Of a stretch of 64,000 bases of DNA, positions 22,738-33,553 are shown piece after piece. The notes beneath the pieces were generated by a model. The model was not told the origin of the DNA, did not search any database, and saw only the letters and a program-made list of their open reading frames with translations. The translations under genes and the position numbers were made by a program. The DNA comes from Rapana venosa (Eukaryota; Mollusca; Gastropoda; Neogastropoda; Muricidae), in contig CM054162.1 of NCBI GenBank assembly GCA_028751875.1, forward strand, positions 7,160,755-7,224,754, given 5' to 3'. The first letter of the stretch is position 1; the number at the start of each line of letters is the position of its first letter.

Positions 22738-22977
22738 AGTATTCATACTTTTATCATCTTGATTTTGAATGAATTGCAGTATTTAACATCTTTGATTTTG
22801 ACTGATTGCAGTAACTTTATCATTCTTTGATTTTGAATGATTGCAGTACTTTTATCATTCTTTGATTTTAATATTGCAATACGTTAATCATTCTTGTTTG
22901 AATGATTGCAGTACTTTATCATTCTTTGTTTTTGAATGATTGCAGTATATTTTTATCATTCTTTGTTTTTGAATGCC
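22738..22977. repeat. Minisatellite, unit about 34 bp, about seven copies
   Basis: Degenerate unit of the form TTTATCATTCTTTGATTTTGAATGATTGCAGTAC. Copies are most regular between 22800 and 22970. Confidence 0.85.
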
Positions 22978-23177
22978 TAATATCACAACTTGTGAATAGA
23001 CGTTAAATTAATTTGAACACATGCACACACATACACACTCAAACACCCCCCAAACACACACACAAACACACACACACACACCACACGAATCTTATCATCT
23101 ATAACCATCATTCCACTCAGGAACTTGATTAATTAAGAAGGCTATCAAGTGTTGACCAGAGGCTAGGTAAAAACATA

Positions 23178-23469
23178 AAGGTAAAGGTGTCCCATAACCT
23201 ATATGGTTGTAGGGGAGCGAGGCATCAGAAACCTCAACTTCTCTAGGGGCCAGCATATTGAGGGCGGCGCCCATCTCCTCTTTCTCGCTGCTTTACCTTC
23301 CCTAACCCTAAAGAGGGCAGGATCCTACCCATTTATAGCTGTGTGAACTGGGTGACTGTACTGAAGCCAAGGCGCGCAAACGGTCAACCATCCAATTCGT
23401 AACCACGCTCGAGGCTGTTTAACTTGGCTAGGGGAAAGGGAGTGCTCTGACCACTGAGCTATCCCGTTT
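23178..23469 (-). mobile_element. tRNA-derived SINE, family S1, minus strand
   Basis: On the minus strand it opens GGGATAGCTCAGTGGTCAG, a near-ideal tRNA A box, but then runs quickly into CCTAGCCAAGTTAAACAGC, so the B-box segment present in the 41 kb copy is deleted. The 3' end is GGTTATGGGACACCTTTACC. Confidence 0.8.
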
Positions 23470-23633
23470 AGTTGATTCCTGCTGTCTTTTAACTCTGTGA
23501 ATGCGTTCCTTATGATGGATTATGTTGTTTGTGTTACAGTGGATTATTATGTTTCCTGCATATGGATACTGGACGTGTTGAGGATTCGTGAATGGTCAGC
23601 AGAGTACGAGCCCTTCATAAAGGTAAAGTCTTC

Positions 23634-23636
23634 GTT

Positions 23637-23670
<34 letters not shown>

Positions 23671-24015
23671 GTTGTTTCTTTCCCTCTCTGTCTCTGTATT
23701 TTTCTGTCTGTCTGTTTGTTTGTTTTTGTCTCTTTGGTTTGTCTGGTGTCTGTCTTTGTCTGTCTGTCTCTTTGTGTCTGTCTCTCTCTGTCTTTGTCTA
23801 TGTCTGTCTGTCTCCTTCTCTGTCTCTCTCTGTTTCTATCTGTCTGTCTCTGTCTGTCGCTTTGTCTGTCTGTCTCTCTCCCTGTGGCTCCATATCTTCG
23901 TCTGACTGTCTTGTCTGCCTGTCTCCTTCTTTGTCTCACTCTCTGTCTGTCTGTCTGTCTGTCTGACTCTGTGTCTCTGTCTGTCTGGCTGTCGAAATGT
24001 CTGTCTGTCTGTCTG

Positions 24016-24095
<80 letters not shown>
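23634..24095. repeat. (TTG)n, (TCTG)n and (CT)n microsatellites
   Basis: (TTG)n at about 23638-23670, then CTGT/TCTG words to about 24020, then pure (CT)n to 24095, ending directly at the 5' side of the LINE described next. Confidence 0.95.
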
Positions 24096-24097
<2 letters not shown>

Positions 24098-24308
24098 CTC
24101 TCCCTCGGGGGTTGCTAGCACGTGCATCAAGCTACAAGCGGTGTGTGACATCGTCGGAAGTTTTTCCCTAATTGCTACGGACAGACAGTGTGTTTGGTGC
24201 CATAAGTTGGGGACCTATCTCGTTAGGTACCATGCCTTCCAGTCAGTTGGACTTTCGCACTACATGTGGTACCTTTCTTCCAGTATACCTGCATTTCATG
24301 TGGCGAAG

Positions 24309-25206
24309 ATGTCAACTCAAAAAGGCAATGCGGTGACCATGTTGAAAGTTCGCTCCCATACCACCGGTGTCTTCCTTGGCTTGACCCTCCTGTACCTGTT
24401 TTGGGGGGACAATTTGTTCCTGCATCACGGTGGGGGTGATCAGCTCCTGCGCTGTGGAGACATTGAGGCCAACCCTGGCCCCAACCCCGGAGACTCCAGC
24501 GCCTCCTCGTCATCAGGTAACGCCCGGCAGACCAGGCTGTCTGCCTCCTACACCTCTCGCTCTGCTAAGGAACCATCACTGACTGAAGTCATGACAAAGC
24601 TGAATGACATGAGCCAGAAAATAGACAGTGTGCAGGAAGACACCAGGCAGATACGACAGGATCATAATGCCCTTCGTGAAGTTGTGACAAGTATAAAGGA
24701 GGAACTAAAAGAACTGTATCACCGAAATAAAACCTTAGAACAACAGAACAGTGACTTACGTGACAGAGTCAGTGATCTTGAGCTTAAGTACGATGATCTT
24801 GAGAATCGGTCTCGTAGAAACAACTTGATTTTTCATGGTGTTGGCAAACGTGATGGCGAGACAACTGAAGAGTGTGAGAACACTCTTCGGGATATAATTA
24901 CTGACAAACTTGAGCTGGCCGATACCATTGAATTCGATCGAGTTCACCGGCTTGGTTCCAAGTCCGATTCTCCAATTATCGCTCGCTGCTGTTCCTACAG
25001 GTTGAAAGTAAAAATTCTGAAAGCAAGGCAGAAGTTTAGGCGAAGATTTCTCGGTGAGAGTTCGTGAGGTAAGGCGGAGGTTGACCCCTCACCTGAAGCA
25101 GGCGAGGAGTGAGGGAAAACAGGCCCGCATGGTGCATGACCATCTCCTTATAGATGGCAAGAAGTTTGGCCTGGACTCTCAGGACTCTCTGAGAGAAATC
25201 AGATAG
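24309..25206 (+). pseudogene. LINE ORF1: hydrophobic N-terminus, 2A motif, coiled coil, RRM-like domain; one frameshift
   Basis: From the ATG at 24309, residues about 15-35 are hydrophobic (TTGVFLGLTLLYLFW), followed by GGGDQLLRCGDIEANPGP (a 2A-like peptide ending at residue 58), a Ser/Pro-rich linker, a coiled coil at about residues 95-170 (EVMTKLNDMSQKI through DLELKYDDLENRS) and RRNNLIFHGV, the start of an L1-ORF1p-like RNA-binding domain. The open frame stops at 25067. A one-base shift near 25053-25060 restores VREVRRRLTPHLKQARSEGK to a natural stop at 25204-25206. ORF1 proteins bind LINE RNA as trimeric chaperones. The upstream open frame to 23997 is CT-repeat translation. The true start could be an earlier ATG near 24264. 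Confidence 0.85.
24459..24482 (+). other. 2A-like (StopGo) translational recoding motif
   Basis: Codons spell D-I-E-A-N-P-G-P, matching the D(V/I)ExNPGP consensus at which ribosomes skip the final Gly-Pro bond. The upstream context QLLRCG is leucine-rich, as in known 2A sequences. Skipping would separate an about 57-residue hydrophobic leader from ORF1p. 2A-like sequences are established in APE-type LINEs of other invertebrates; activity here is inferred. Confidence 0.85.
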
Positions 25207-25222
25207 GGGTTCGGCCGGCCCT

Positions 25223-27310
25223 GTGTTGGAAGAAAAAACGGTAGGGTTGTTTTTCAGAGGGGAACAAAATCTACCTCTGCACCTAGAATCTCGCCAGCAA
25301 ACACATGCAGCTCTCTTCCCACAACCCGCTCAGCCACACAGGCAGCACGTGCGAGGTTACATGCATACCATACTAGTTCAAGTTTGTTTGTTGATGATGT
25401 GCCCTCTCCTTGCATGCAGGATAGTTCGGAAGGAAGTTGTCATCCCCTCTCATGTCGGAGATACCACGTCATCGTTTGTTGCAAAATTCAAAAGTTTTTC
25501 TTTTCTTTCCTGGAATATTAATGGTTTACAATCAAAATTTATACATAATGATTTTGTAACATATATTTCATCCTTTGATTTCATTTGTCTTCTGGAGACG
25601 TTTGAAGAAGTGGTTGACTCTGATTTTTTTGTAGGATTTAAAACATTTGGCAAACCAGCAATTAAAATGTCAAAACAGGGGAGAAAATCAGGCGGGATAC
25701 TGTGTCTAGTTAAAAACGAGATGTGTGCATTTATTCGTGAATTGAATACTAGCTATGAAAATGTGTGTGCATTTTTGATTAATAAACAGTTATTCAGTCT
25801 CTCAAAAGATGTTTTATATGTATGTGCTTATGTACCTCCTGAGGGTTCCCCGTTTTACTTACACTTTGATTATGATAATGGAATAAATGTTCTTGAAGAG
25901 TGCTTGACTGATTTATTATTTCAACTTGACAATGTTTATATTATTCTTTGTGGTGACTTGAATAGTAGAATTGCAAATATTCCACCATTACAGGTATCAA
26001 ATGACATCGAACCTCAGTACAAAAGTAGTACTGTTAGTTCTGGTCGTTGCTCTCAAGATATTCACACTAATGCTTATGGTAATTCTCTTCTGAGTATGTG
26101 CACTGCGCTAGATATGATTGTTTTAAATGGATTGTGTAATGGTGACCAGGAAGGTTGCTACACATACGCTGGAGATAGTGGATGCAGTGTGAACGATTAT
26201 TTCATTTTGTCTGCCGATCTGTATGAAGCTATTTATGATTTGTGTGAATTGCATGTTGCTGATCGCTTGGAATCAGACCACTTTCCTGTAGAATTTCGTG
26301 TTTTGTTTTCAAGTTTAGATGATCTATGTAAGGAACAAGCAAATGATGTTCAAGTCATAGAAAAGCTAGTTTGGAATGAGGAATATAGTAAAGACTTTTA
26401 TCATAGATTACATGAATCAGATATGAATGATAGAATAAAATATGCCATGGAAATGATTGATGTAAATATTAATGATGCTTTGGATGTATTCCTTGGTTGT
26501 ATCAGAGAAAGTGCAGAGTGTATGAAGAAAACTGTTAGAGTTGATGGCAACAGAAGACAGCAGAGTTGGGTTTTTGATGAAGAGTGAAAAACAATGAGAA
26601 CGAATGTACGTAAATTATTAAGACAGTTTTCGAAAAAATGTAAATAAACACTAATAGAGATTTATATGTTAAAGCTAGAAGAGAGTACAAAAATACATTA
26701 ATAAGAAAGAAAAAACTATTTCATGACAATTTGGTAGCGGATCTTGTATCTAACATTAATAATCAAAAAGAATTTTGGCACTGCATGAGAAAAGTGTCAC
26801 TAAAAAAGAAGCAACCAATGAATAATATTGCGTTAGATGATTGGTTTAAACACTTTAAAGCCTTACTTGATAAAGATTGTATTTGTGATACTGATAGCAT
26901 TGATCATGATTTTCTAGATAGTGAATATTGTGTCATGGATCGCCCGATATCTCAAGAAGAAGTTGTGTTTGCTCTTAGAAAACTTAAGAATCGCAAAGCT
27001 CCAGGTCCTGATGGGGTTATTGGTGAACTTTTCAAAGCTCCTTGCAAACAAATTATAGACTTTCTTGTCCAATTTTTTAATACTCTGTTTGATAAAGGCA
27101 TTTTTCCTGAAAACTGGTGCGAATCTATTATTCTTCCATTGTATAAAAAGGGTAATGCAAATGATACAAATAACTATAGGGGCATTTCTCTGTCTGACAT
27201 TTGTAGTAAAATATATAGTGTTGTCATTAACAGAAACTTCAAGAATACGTAGAAGAAACAAATATAACTGGCGAACATCAGGCTGGATTTAACGAGGCTA
27301 TTCCACAATA
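25223..27310 (+). pseudogene. LINE ORF2, first part: APE endonuclease and N-terminal RT
   Basis: Endonuclease motifs in order: FSFLSWNINGLQSK (25496-25537), FICLLETFEE (catalytic glutamate), YVCAYVPPEG, IILCGDLNSR (GDxN), NDYFILS and RLESDHFPVEF (SDH). This enzyme nicks target DNA to prime reverse transcription. A 454-codon frame ends at 26587; after a frameshift at about 26588-26650 the RT N-terminus continues (LKNRKAPGPDGVIGELFK, then GIFPENWCESIILPLYKKG, then NNYRGISLSDICSKIYSVV). A further shift near 27235 leads to EETNITGEHQAGF, where the RTE insertion interrupts it. The protein start is ambiguous; the first 90 residues are not conserved-looking. Confidence 0.9.
27300..27310. repeat. Left copy of 11 bp target-site duplication
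   Basis: ATTCCACAATA, identical to 30494-30504. Removing one copy and the intervening DNA restores the RT reading sense across the join (GGC TAT TCC ACA ATA GAC CAT ATG, i.e. GYSTIDHM). Confidence 0.93.
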
Positions 27311-28590
27311 CGCTGTATTGAACTATTTGTCAGTGTATCTATGTCTGAGTCTATCACAGTGAGTGCTGCAAACTTTCCACCTATCCCTGCTTGAAAAATT
27401 TCTAATACCTCTGGTCCTTCAGCTTCTCGATGTCAAATTTGATCCTGATGTTGTTCCGCTTGTGGATTTTCTTTAGACGTAGTCGAAAGTCATCATCACA
27501 AGATCATGATCACTCCCTATGTCTGCTCCTGGAAAACTTCGTGTCTGTGCGATGTTAACGCTAGACTGAAACCGTCTTTTCACCATGATGTAATCTATTT
27601 GTTTGTGGTGTTCTCCATTTTGGGGTATGCCATGTCCATTTTCTGGATTTCTTGTGTGGGCCAAGTGTATTCACTAGCTGGAGGTGGTTGTTACTGGCAA
27701 ACTCCAGGAGTCTCAAGCCTCTTTCATTTGATTGGTTATTACAATGTGGCCCACAAACCCCTCCCATCTTTCCATGCATCTTCTCCTACCTTGGCGTCCA
27801 GTCACCTTGCACAACGAGGATGTCTTCTTTGGGGGTTTGATTCAACCTCTTGTAGCTGGTCATAAAATTCTTCTACGGCTTCATCTGTGCAGTCTGATGT
27901 AGGGGCGTATGCCTGTACTATAGTTATGTTAAAGGGGGTTGCTCTCAGGGGGATGGTAAAAGTCTGCTGGACACAGGCTGACAGCTCATGACGGTGTTCA
28001 CGGTGTCTTTGGAACGAGAAACCCCACGCCGTGTTCATGTTTATCCTGTTTTCCCACTGTAGTATAATTTGTGGTCTTCCTGGTCGTTGTTTCTCCCATG
28101 TTTTTCCACCCGACTTCGCAGAGCCCAAGGATGTGCCATTGATATCTGGACATCTCATGTGTCAGTTCTTCCACTTTGCCTGCAGCTCTTAGTGTCCGTA
28201 CATTCCATGTGCCAATGATGGTGTTGTTTCTGGCACGAATTTTGCTGCGTTTTACATCAGTAGCATACTTTCGACATCTGTCCTGATGAGCAACAGAAGG
28301 CGCGGTCCTTTGGGTAACCCGGGCGACGACCGATCCGGTAGGGAGATTCTGGCTGTCTTCTTCATGGATGTGTCTTGGGCAAATCAAACCTGGCGGAGCC
28401 CATCCCTCTCCGGGTCGGATTTTTTGGTTGGGTTTACTCCCCACATGTGGCAGGTGGTACGGGGTTACATGGTTACCAGTAGCAGAGGGAGTCTCTGACC
28501 TGACCTCAATACAGCGGTGACTGAAACAGCAAACGAGCTTCTTGGCAAACGCCGACCAGTCCAAAAAACCATGGGTCACACCTAACACCT
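27311..28590 (-). pseudogene. RTE endonuclease region, inverted
   Basis: Read on the minus strand from 28590: an untranslated-like lead, then NNTIIGTWNVRTLRAAGKVE (endonuclease start, near 28230), MSRYQWHILGLCEVGW (catalytic glutamate), DKHEHGVGFLV, TPFNITIVQAYAPTSD, LRLLEFASNNHLQLVNTL, HKQIDYIMVKRRFQSSVNI and GADIGSDHDLVMM (catalytic SDH) near 27480-27500. These are the ordered motifs of RTE-clade APE endonucleases. Frameshifts occur near 28010, 27800 and 27640 and a stop follows at 27395, so it is inactive. The GDWN block is disrupted around 27790. Confidence 0.88.
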
Positions 28591-30450
28591 ACAACTATGC
28601 GACAAGCGTAGAGAGTTGAAGAAAAAGAAAAATGAAACAAAAGAAAGAGCAGAACAATATAGGGCAGTCAACAAAAGAATCAGGAAGTCCATGACGGAGC
28701 AAAAGAGAAATGGATGGGTGAACAGTGCCAAGACATTGAAGAGAACATCAAGAAAAACAATAGCAAAAAAGCATATCAGCTGGTGAAAGACCTGACAGCA
28801 CGAAACAGAGAAAAGGTTTAACAATCCAAGACAAAAAATGGGAAGTGCCTCACTAAACGACCAGATATTCTGAACAGATGGACAGAATACTGCTCCGACC
28901 TGTATAACTATAGAACCGCAGGAGATCCAGAAGTCCTTAATGTACCCGAAAGCAAAGACACAGACAGTCACCCTATCCTCCGAGAAGAAGTGGAAACAGC
29001 AGTCAGATCGCTGAAAAGGGGAAGTCACAGGGGCTGACAACATTCCAGCTGAGTTGGTCCAAGCTGGAGGGAAGCCATGATCAGCGCCCTACTAAGAATC
29101 TGCAACAAGATCTGGCAGACAGGAAAATGGCCAACACCATGGACACAGTCACTCATCATCACCCTCCCCAAGAAAGGAAATCTACAACAATGCCATAATT
29201 ACCGCACAATCAGCCTCATATGTCACCCAAGCAAGGTCATGCTGCAGATAATATTGAATAGACTGAAGCCACAAGCAGAGACCATCATTGCTGAGGAACA
29301 AGCAGGTTTCAGAGCGGGGCGCAGCACAACAGAACAATATTCAACCCAGAATACTATGTGAGCGGTACCTTCAACATCAACAAGACCTTTACCACGTATT
29401 TATCGATTTTAAGAAGGCATTGACAGGTGTGGCATGCAGCTTTGTGGCAACCATGAATTTGTACAGCATCAATGCAAACCTGATCAGAGTCATCAAACAG
29501 CTGTACAGCGAGGCCACCAGTGCAGTGTACTACAACAACAACATTGGAGAATGGTTTCGAACAACAGTTGGAGTAAGGCAGGGCTGTCTACTCTCACCCA
29601 CCCTTTTCAACATCTTCCTTGAGAATCATGGCTGATGCACGGGAACATCATGAAGGATCAGTCAGCATTGGTGGCAGAACGATCACAAACCTCCGCTTCG
29701 CAGATGACATTGATGGAATACAGGGTCAGAAAAAGAGCTTGCCAGCCTAACAGAACACTTGGATAAGGCCTCCAAAACATACGCATGGAAATCAGTGCAG
29801 AGAAGACCAACTGATGACTAATAACACCAACGGCATTAGCACTGATATCAGGGTTAATGACCAGAAGCTGGAAACAGTTCAAAGCTTCAAGTACCTGGGA
29901 GCCATTGTATCAGACCAGGGATCCAAGCCAGAAGTAGTATGCAGGACTGCACAGACAATAACAGCTTGTCAAACTAAACACCATCTGGAGAGATAAGAAT
30001 ATCTCACTTATCTCCAAGATCAGACTAATGCGCTCCCTTGTCATATCCATATTTCTGTATGCCTGTGAATCATGGACCCTGACTGCAGATTGGAGAGAAG
30101 AGTACAGGCAGTGGAGATGAGATGCTTTCGGAGACTCCTTGGCACTCCTACAAAGACCACATAAGCAACGAAAACGTGCATAACAGAATCCAGCAAACCA
30201 TTGGACCCTATGAGAACCTTCTAACGATCGTGAAAAAGCGTAAACTTAAATGGTATGGGCATGTCACAAGATCCCAAGGAATTACAAAGACAGTTTTGCA
30301 AGGCACTGTCCAAGGAGAAGAAGAAAGGCAGACCAAGAAGAGCTGGAGGATAACATCGCGAATGGACAGGCCTAGAACTCAACAAAACCCTGAGAAAGGC
30401 AGAACAGAGAGAGGAGTGGAGGGAACTGGTTGTTGAGTCTTTGAGGGTGC
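28591..30450 (+). pseudogene. RTE reverse transcriptase and C-terminus
   Basis: Reads CDKRRELKKK, ADNIPAELVQAGG, WPTPWTQSLIITLPKKGN, AEEQAGFRAGRSTTEQ (29288-29340), YHVFIDFKKAL (motif A), FRTTVGVRQGCLLSPTLFNI (motif B, 29548-29610), LRFADDIDG (motif C, about 29691-29717), SFKYLGAIVSDQGSKPE and RKLKWYGHVTRSQG. Multiple stops and frameshifts, plus a change after FKKAL (29405-29430), make it a dead copy. The order and wording are those of the RTE LINE family common in molluscs and other invertebrates. Confidence 0.9.
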
Positions 30451-30493
30451 CCCCACGGTCGTCAGACTACGGGACAGATAGATAGATAGATAG

Positions 30494-30504
30494 ATTCCAC
30501 AATA
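30494..30504. repeat. Right copy of 11 bp target-site duplication
   Basis: ATTCCACAATA directly after the (GATA)n tail; it pairs with 27300-27310. Confidence 0.93.
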
Positions 30505-31865
30505 GACCATATGTTTACTCTTTTGGCCTTCATTCAAAAACAGTTTTCTTATAACCGTAAACTTTATGTAGCGTTTATAGATTTTGAGAAGGCGTTTGAC
30601 TCTATTAATAGAAATTTGTTGTGGCCTGTTTTGATTAAACATGGAATTAAAGGAAAATTGTTTAAGTGTATAAGAAGTATGTATGATGTTGTCAAAACAC
30701 GAGTCAGATCTGGAAACAAGCTACTGATTATATAAACTGCACAAGAGGAGTAAAAACAGGGTGACGTTTGTAGTCCGATTTTGTTTTCATTATTTATAAA
30801 TGAATTGCAATACAACTGATTGAAAAGGAAGACACGTGCAAGATTTACAGTTGATTTCGAAGAATGTTTTTTTACTGTTGGCTGATGATATAGTTTTGCT
30901 ATCAGAAACGGTTGTTGGATTGCAAATGTCAACTTAATAATTTAAAGAATGCAGCAAATGAACTACAGTTAAAAGTCATATGAACAAAAGTAATAAATAT
31001 TTGTTTCAGAAAGGGTGGGTTTTTGGCAGCCAGAAGAAATGGTGTATGATGGGGTTGCAATGTCTGTTGTGAATGCTTATAGATATCTGGGTATTAATTT
31101 TTTCTACTCGTTTGAGTTTTGTTGCTGCCTGTAAAAACCTTTGTAGCAAGCGAAGAATCATTGGGTTTCTTATTATGAGAAAGCTATCGTCAATAATCAT
31201 TCTTTCAACTTTTTTCTTAAAAATATTTGATGCTCAGATACACCCATTGTAACATTATGGCTCGAGTTATGGGTTGGGACAACCAGTGCTGCCTGTGACA
31301 GTGTGAGTCCGTTCATTTAATTGGTTTAAAAAGAAATTTTTGGGTGTTAAAAAATGAGAACTCCAAATGACTTTATTTATGGGGAAACAATAGGTATCCC
31401 ATCTATATTAATTCTGTGGTCAATGTATTCGTATAGTTTAAAATTGTTAAAAATGATAACATAGACTACACCGTAAGGCTAAATTATGTTATATATATTA
31501 GATGCGTGGGTAAAACTAACTGGGGAAACAAAGTCGCAGATGCTATGTGAACTGGGGCTGGGGGGTATGCATAGGATATTTCAGGGCGTAAGTGATGACA
31601 AAATATTTTGCAACGCTTCGCCAACGGCTATAGACAGCAGAAGGCAAAGTTGGGAAACTCATGCAATCTAGTAGTAGAATTGATATATACAGAAATTCAT
31701 ACTCGACACATAATGTGAGAAGAAATATCTGTCAATTATTATGGACAGACCATTTACGATTTTATATATTAACCAGATTCCGTTTGGTATATCTGATATT
31801 AATGTTCAGGTCCTATCGCTAACCGACGTAACGAATGAACCCGATTTGTTGTGTCCACGTGCAAA
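30494..31865 (+). pseudogene. LINE ORF2, second part: RT core and C-terminus
   Basis: Continues element C: RKLYVAFIDFEKAFDSINRN (motif A), KGKLFKCIRSMYDVVKTRVR, DYINCTRGVK then shifted frames through motif B (GDVCSPILFSLFINE) and motif C (LLADDIVLLS) near 30870-30903. It continues past MRTPNDFIYGETIGYP, DAWVKLTGETKSQMLCELGL and FGISDINVQ to LLCPRAKWER, where the (GA)n tract takes over. Several one-base shifts. A second copy occupies 46857-48236. Confidence 0.85.
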
Positions 31866-32064
31866 GTGGGAGAGAAGAAAGGGGAGAGAGAGAAGGAGAG
31901 AGAGGGGGAGGGAGAGAGGAGAGGAAGAGAGAGGGAGGGAGAGAGGAGAGGGAGAGAGAGAGGGAGGGGAGAGAAGAAGGGGGGAAGGGAGAGAGAGAAG
32001 GGAGGGAAGAGAGGGAGTGAGAGAGAAGAAAAGAGGGAAGGTGAGAGAGAGAATAGGCAGAAAG
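31866..32064. repeat. (GA)n-rich tract interrupting the LINE 3' end
   Basis: GA/GGGA words on the plus strand, beginning in the middle of the ORF2 C-terminal coding region. Arginine/glutamate-rich frames across it are artefacts. Confidence 0.92.
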
Positions 32065-33519
32065 AGTGTACGCCGAGATCTTGCGCACATACGCTACACT
32101 AAACAGTCATTCATGAAAGAACTCTGAACAAAGGTCTTGTAGTGTTTTCCTAGATAGTTTGTATTCAGGGAAACAACTGTCAACGTGGTCATTATTAGTG
32201 CCATCTTTATGATTAGCATACCTTTTTACTGGTACTATGGTGTTCGATCATCAAGCTAACGAACGATCATTAAACTTTGGTCGCTCTATCATAACTGAGT
32301 TTGTTTACATCTATCGATGTAGCGAATGAATCGGATCACAAACACTACAAACATCACACGCTTGTTTTATTTTTTATTTTTCTTGTGGCAGATTTGTACA
32401 ACATTTTATCAGAATTGTAGAACATTTCATCAAATTGTAAACATGGTCAGATTTTTGTAACACAATTTCATCAATTTGTATGACATTTCATCAGATGTAC
32501 TAATGACATTCATGCAGGTTGACAGCCCTGTGTTACTAGTCATTCTGCCATTGTCCCTTTTTCTATCACCTGCGAGCCGGCGACCCAACCGTACTCCACC
32601 TCATCGTTTTTTGGCTGAAGGGGGAGGAGGCTTTTTCCCAATGCGTCTGACCAGCCAAGCGACACAATGACTAGACCCACCGACTTTTACGTTTCTTTTG
32701 AATTTCTCATACCTTTTGAAACAATATACTACCAGAATGATTGTGTTTTCATTCCAGATGGGTTTTAAAACACAAAAGCGTTTCAGTGTCCAGGCCGTGT
32801 AATCTTTACAGCCAGAAAGCCCGCAGACACCTTGAATGCGTAAGTGCAAAACAGCTCGTAATTTTGACACTAAGTTGTGCAAACCTTGTATTTTTTCCTC
32901 AGGAAGAAATCAGTGTGGGTAGCCAAGTGTCAGGGTGTGTCTCACCACTTAAAAAAACAAAAAACCCTACGAAACTTTTCAGTAATTCACCAATTTTTTA
33001 CAGGGCTGCAAGAAATACCAGGAAAAAATTGGGATGCAATGCTGGTACACCACAAACATCTTTTTGTGTAAAATCCTCTATCCTCACATAATAATATGTA
33101 GATTAATCGGTGGTAAACATGTATTCTCACTTCATAACAGTTCCAGTCAGGCTATGTTGGAATAAAAAAATCTGTAGCTTACAATGGGCAATACACAATG
33201 CAACATCATTAATTATCGTTTGGGAATTAAAAAGAAAATGGCGTCAGCAGTAAACTGCTTCACCTTTGGCACTCAGTACTTTAAACGAAGTACCCTCCAA
33301 AAGACGAAGAAAAATTGCACAAATAAAGAAAAAAACGTGAGCAACTAATCCCAAGAAAACTATACCATGGTTCAACACATAATTCAAAGTTTGAAATGAC
33401 AAGAAAAACATTTACAAAAAAAAGGCAATCCTTTAAATATCTAACTAGCTTCCAACAGCATTGCTTCTGAAAGGCACGTTTTTCTTTCAGCTTGAACACA
33501 GTGATTTAAAGCCCACCAC

Positions 33520-33553
<34 letters not shown>

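Larger units (their letters stand above)
27311..30493. mobile_element. Nested RTE-type LINE with inverted 5' half (twin-priming structure)
   Basis: A 3.18 kb insert in element C. The left about 1.28 kb is in minus orientation (5' region plus endonuclease), the right about 1.9 kb in plus orientation (RT to 3' end). In element order the inverted piece ends in the post-endonuclease linker (DIDTLTN-like, 27311-27350) and the sense piece begins shortly downstream of that point (CDKRRELKKK at 28598), so only a few tens of residues are missing between them. The 3' end is a (GATA)n tail (30474-30493). The flanking 11 bp repeat marks target-primed integration. Twin priming in human L1 gives exactly this arrangement. 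Confidence 0.9.
24110..31865 (+). mobile_element. APE-type non-LTR retrotransposon with 2A motif, split by a nested RTE insertion
   Basis: Element C covers a 5' region from about 24110, ORF1 (24309-25206), ORF2 with endonuclease and RT (25223-27310) and its continuation after the insertion (30494-31865). ORF2 motifs are continuous in order once the insert is skipped: RT reads QAGF, then GYSTIDHMFTLLAFIQ across the insertion point. The 3' end is not intact: the ORF runs into a (GA)n tract at 31866 in the middle of the C-terminal FRFGISDI...LLCP region, so the zinc-like terminus and tail are missing. ORF1 and ORF2 each carry single-base frameshifts. CR1/L2 group membership is my best guess. Confidence 0.88.

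Noticed and set aside
23540..23622. Next SET exon of the PRDM9-like gene
   Set aside because: The spliced frame lacks the conserved NW, NCAR-type and WYG-type residues expected after SGYCWQ.
23997..24308. N-terminal extension of LINE ORF1
   Set aside because: The first part translates (CT)n. The rest lacks conserved features; the ATG at 24309, or one near 24264, is a better start.
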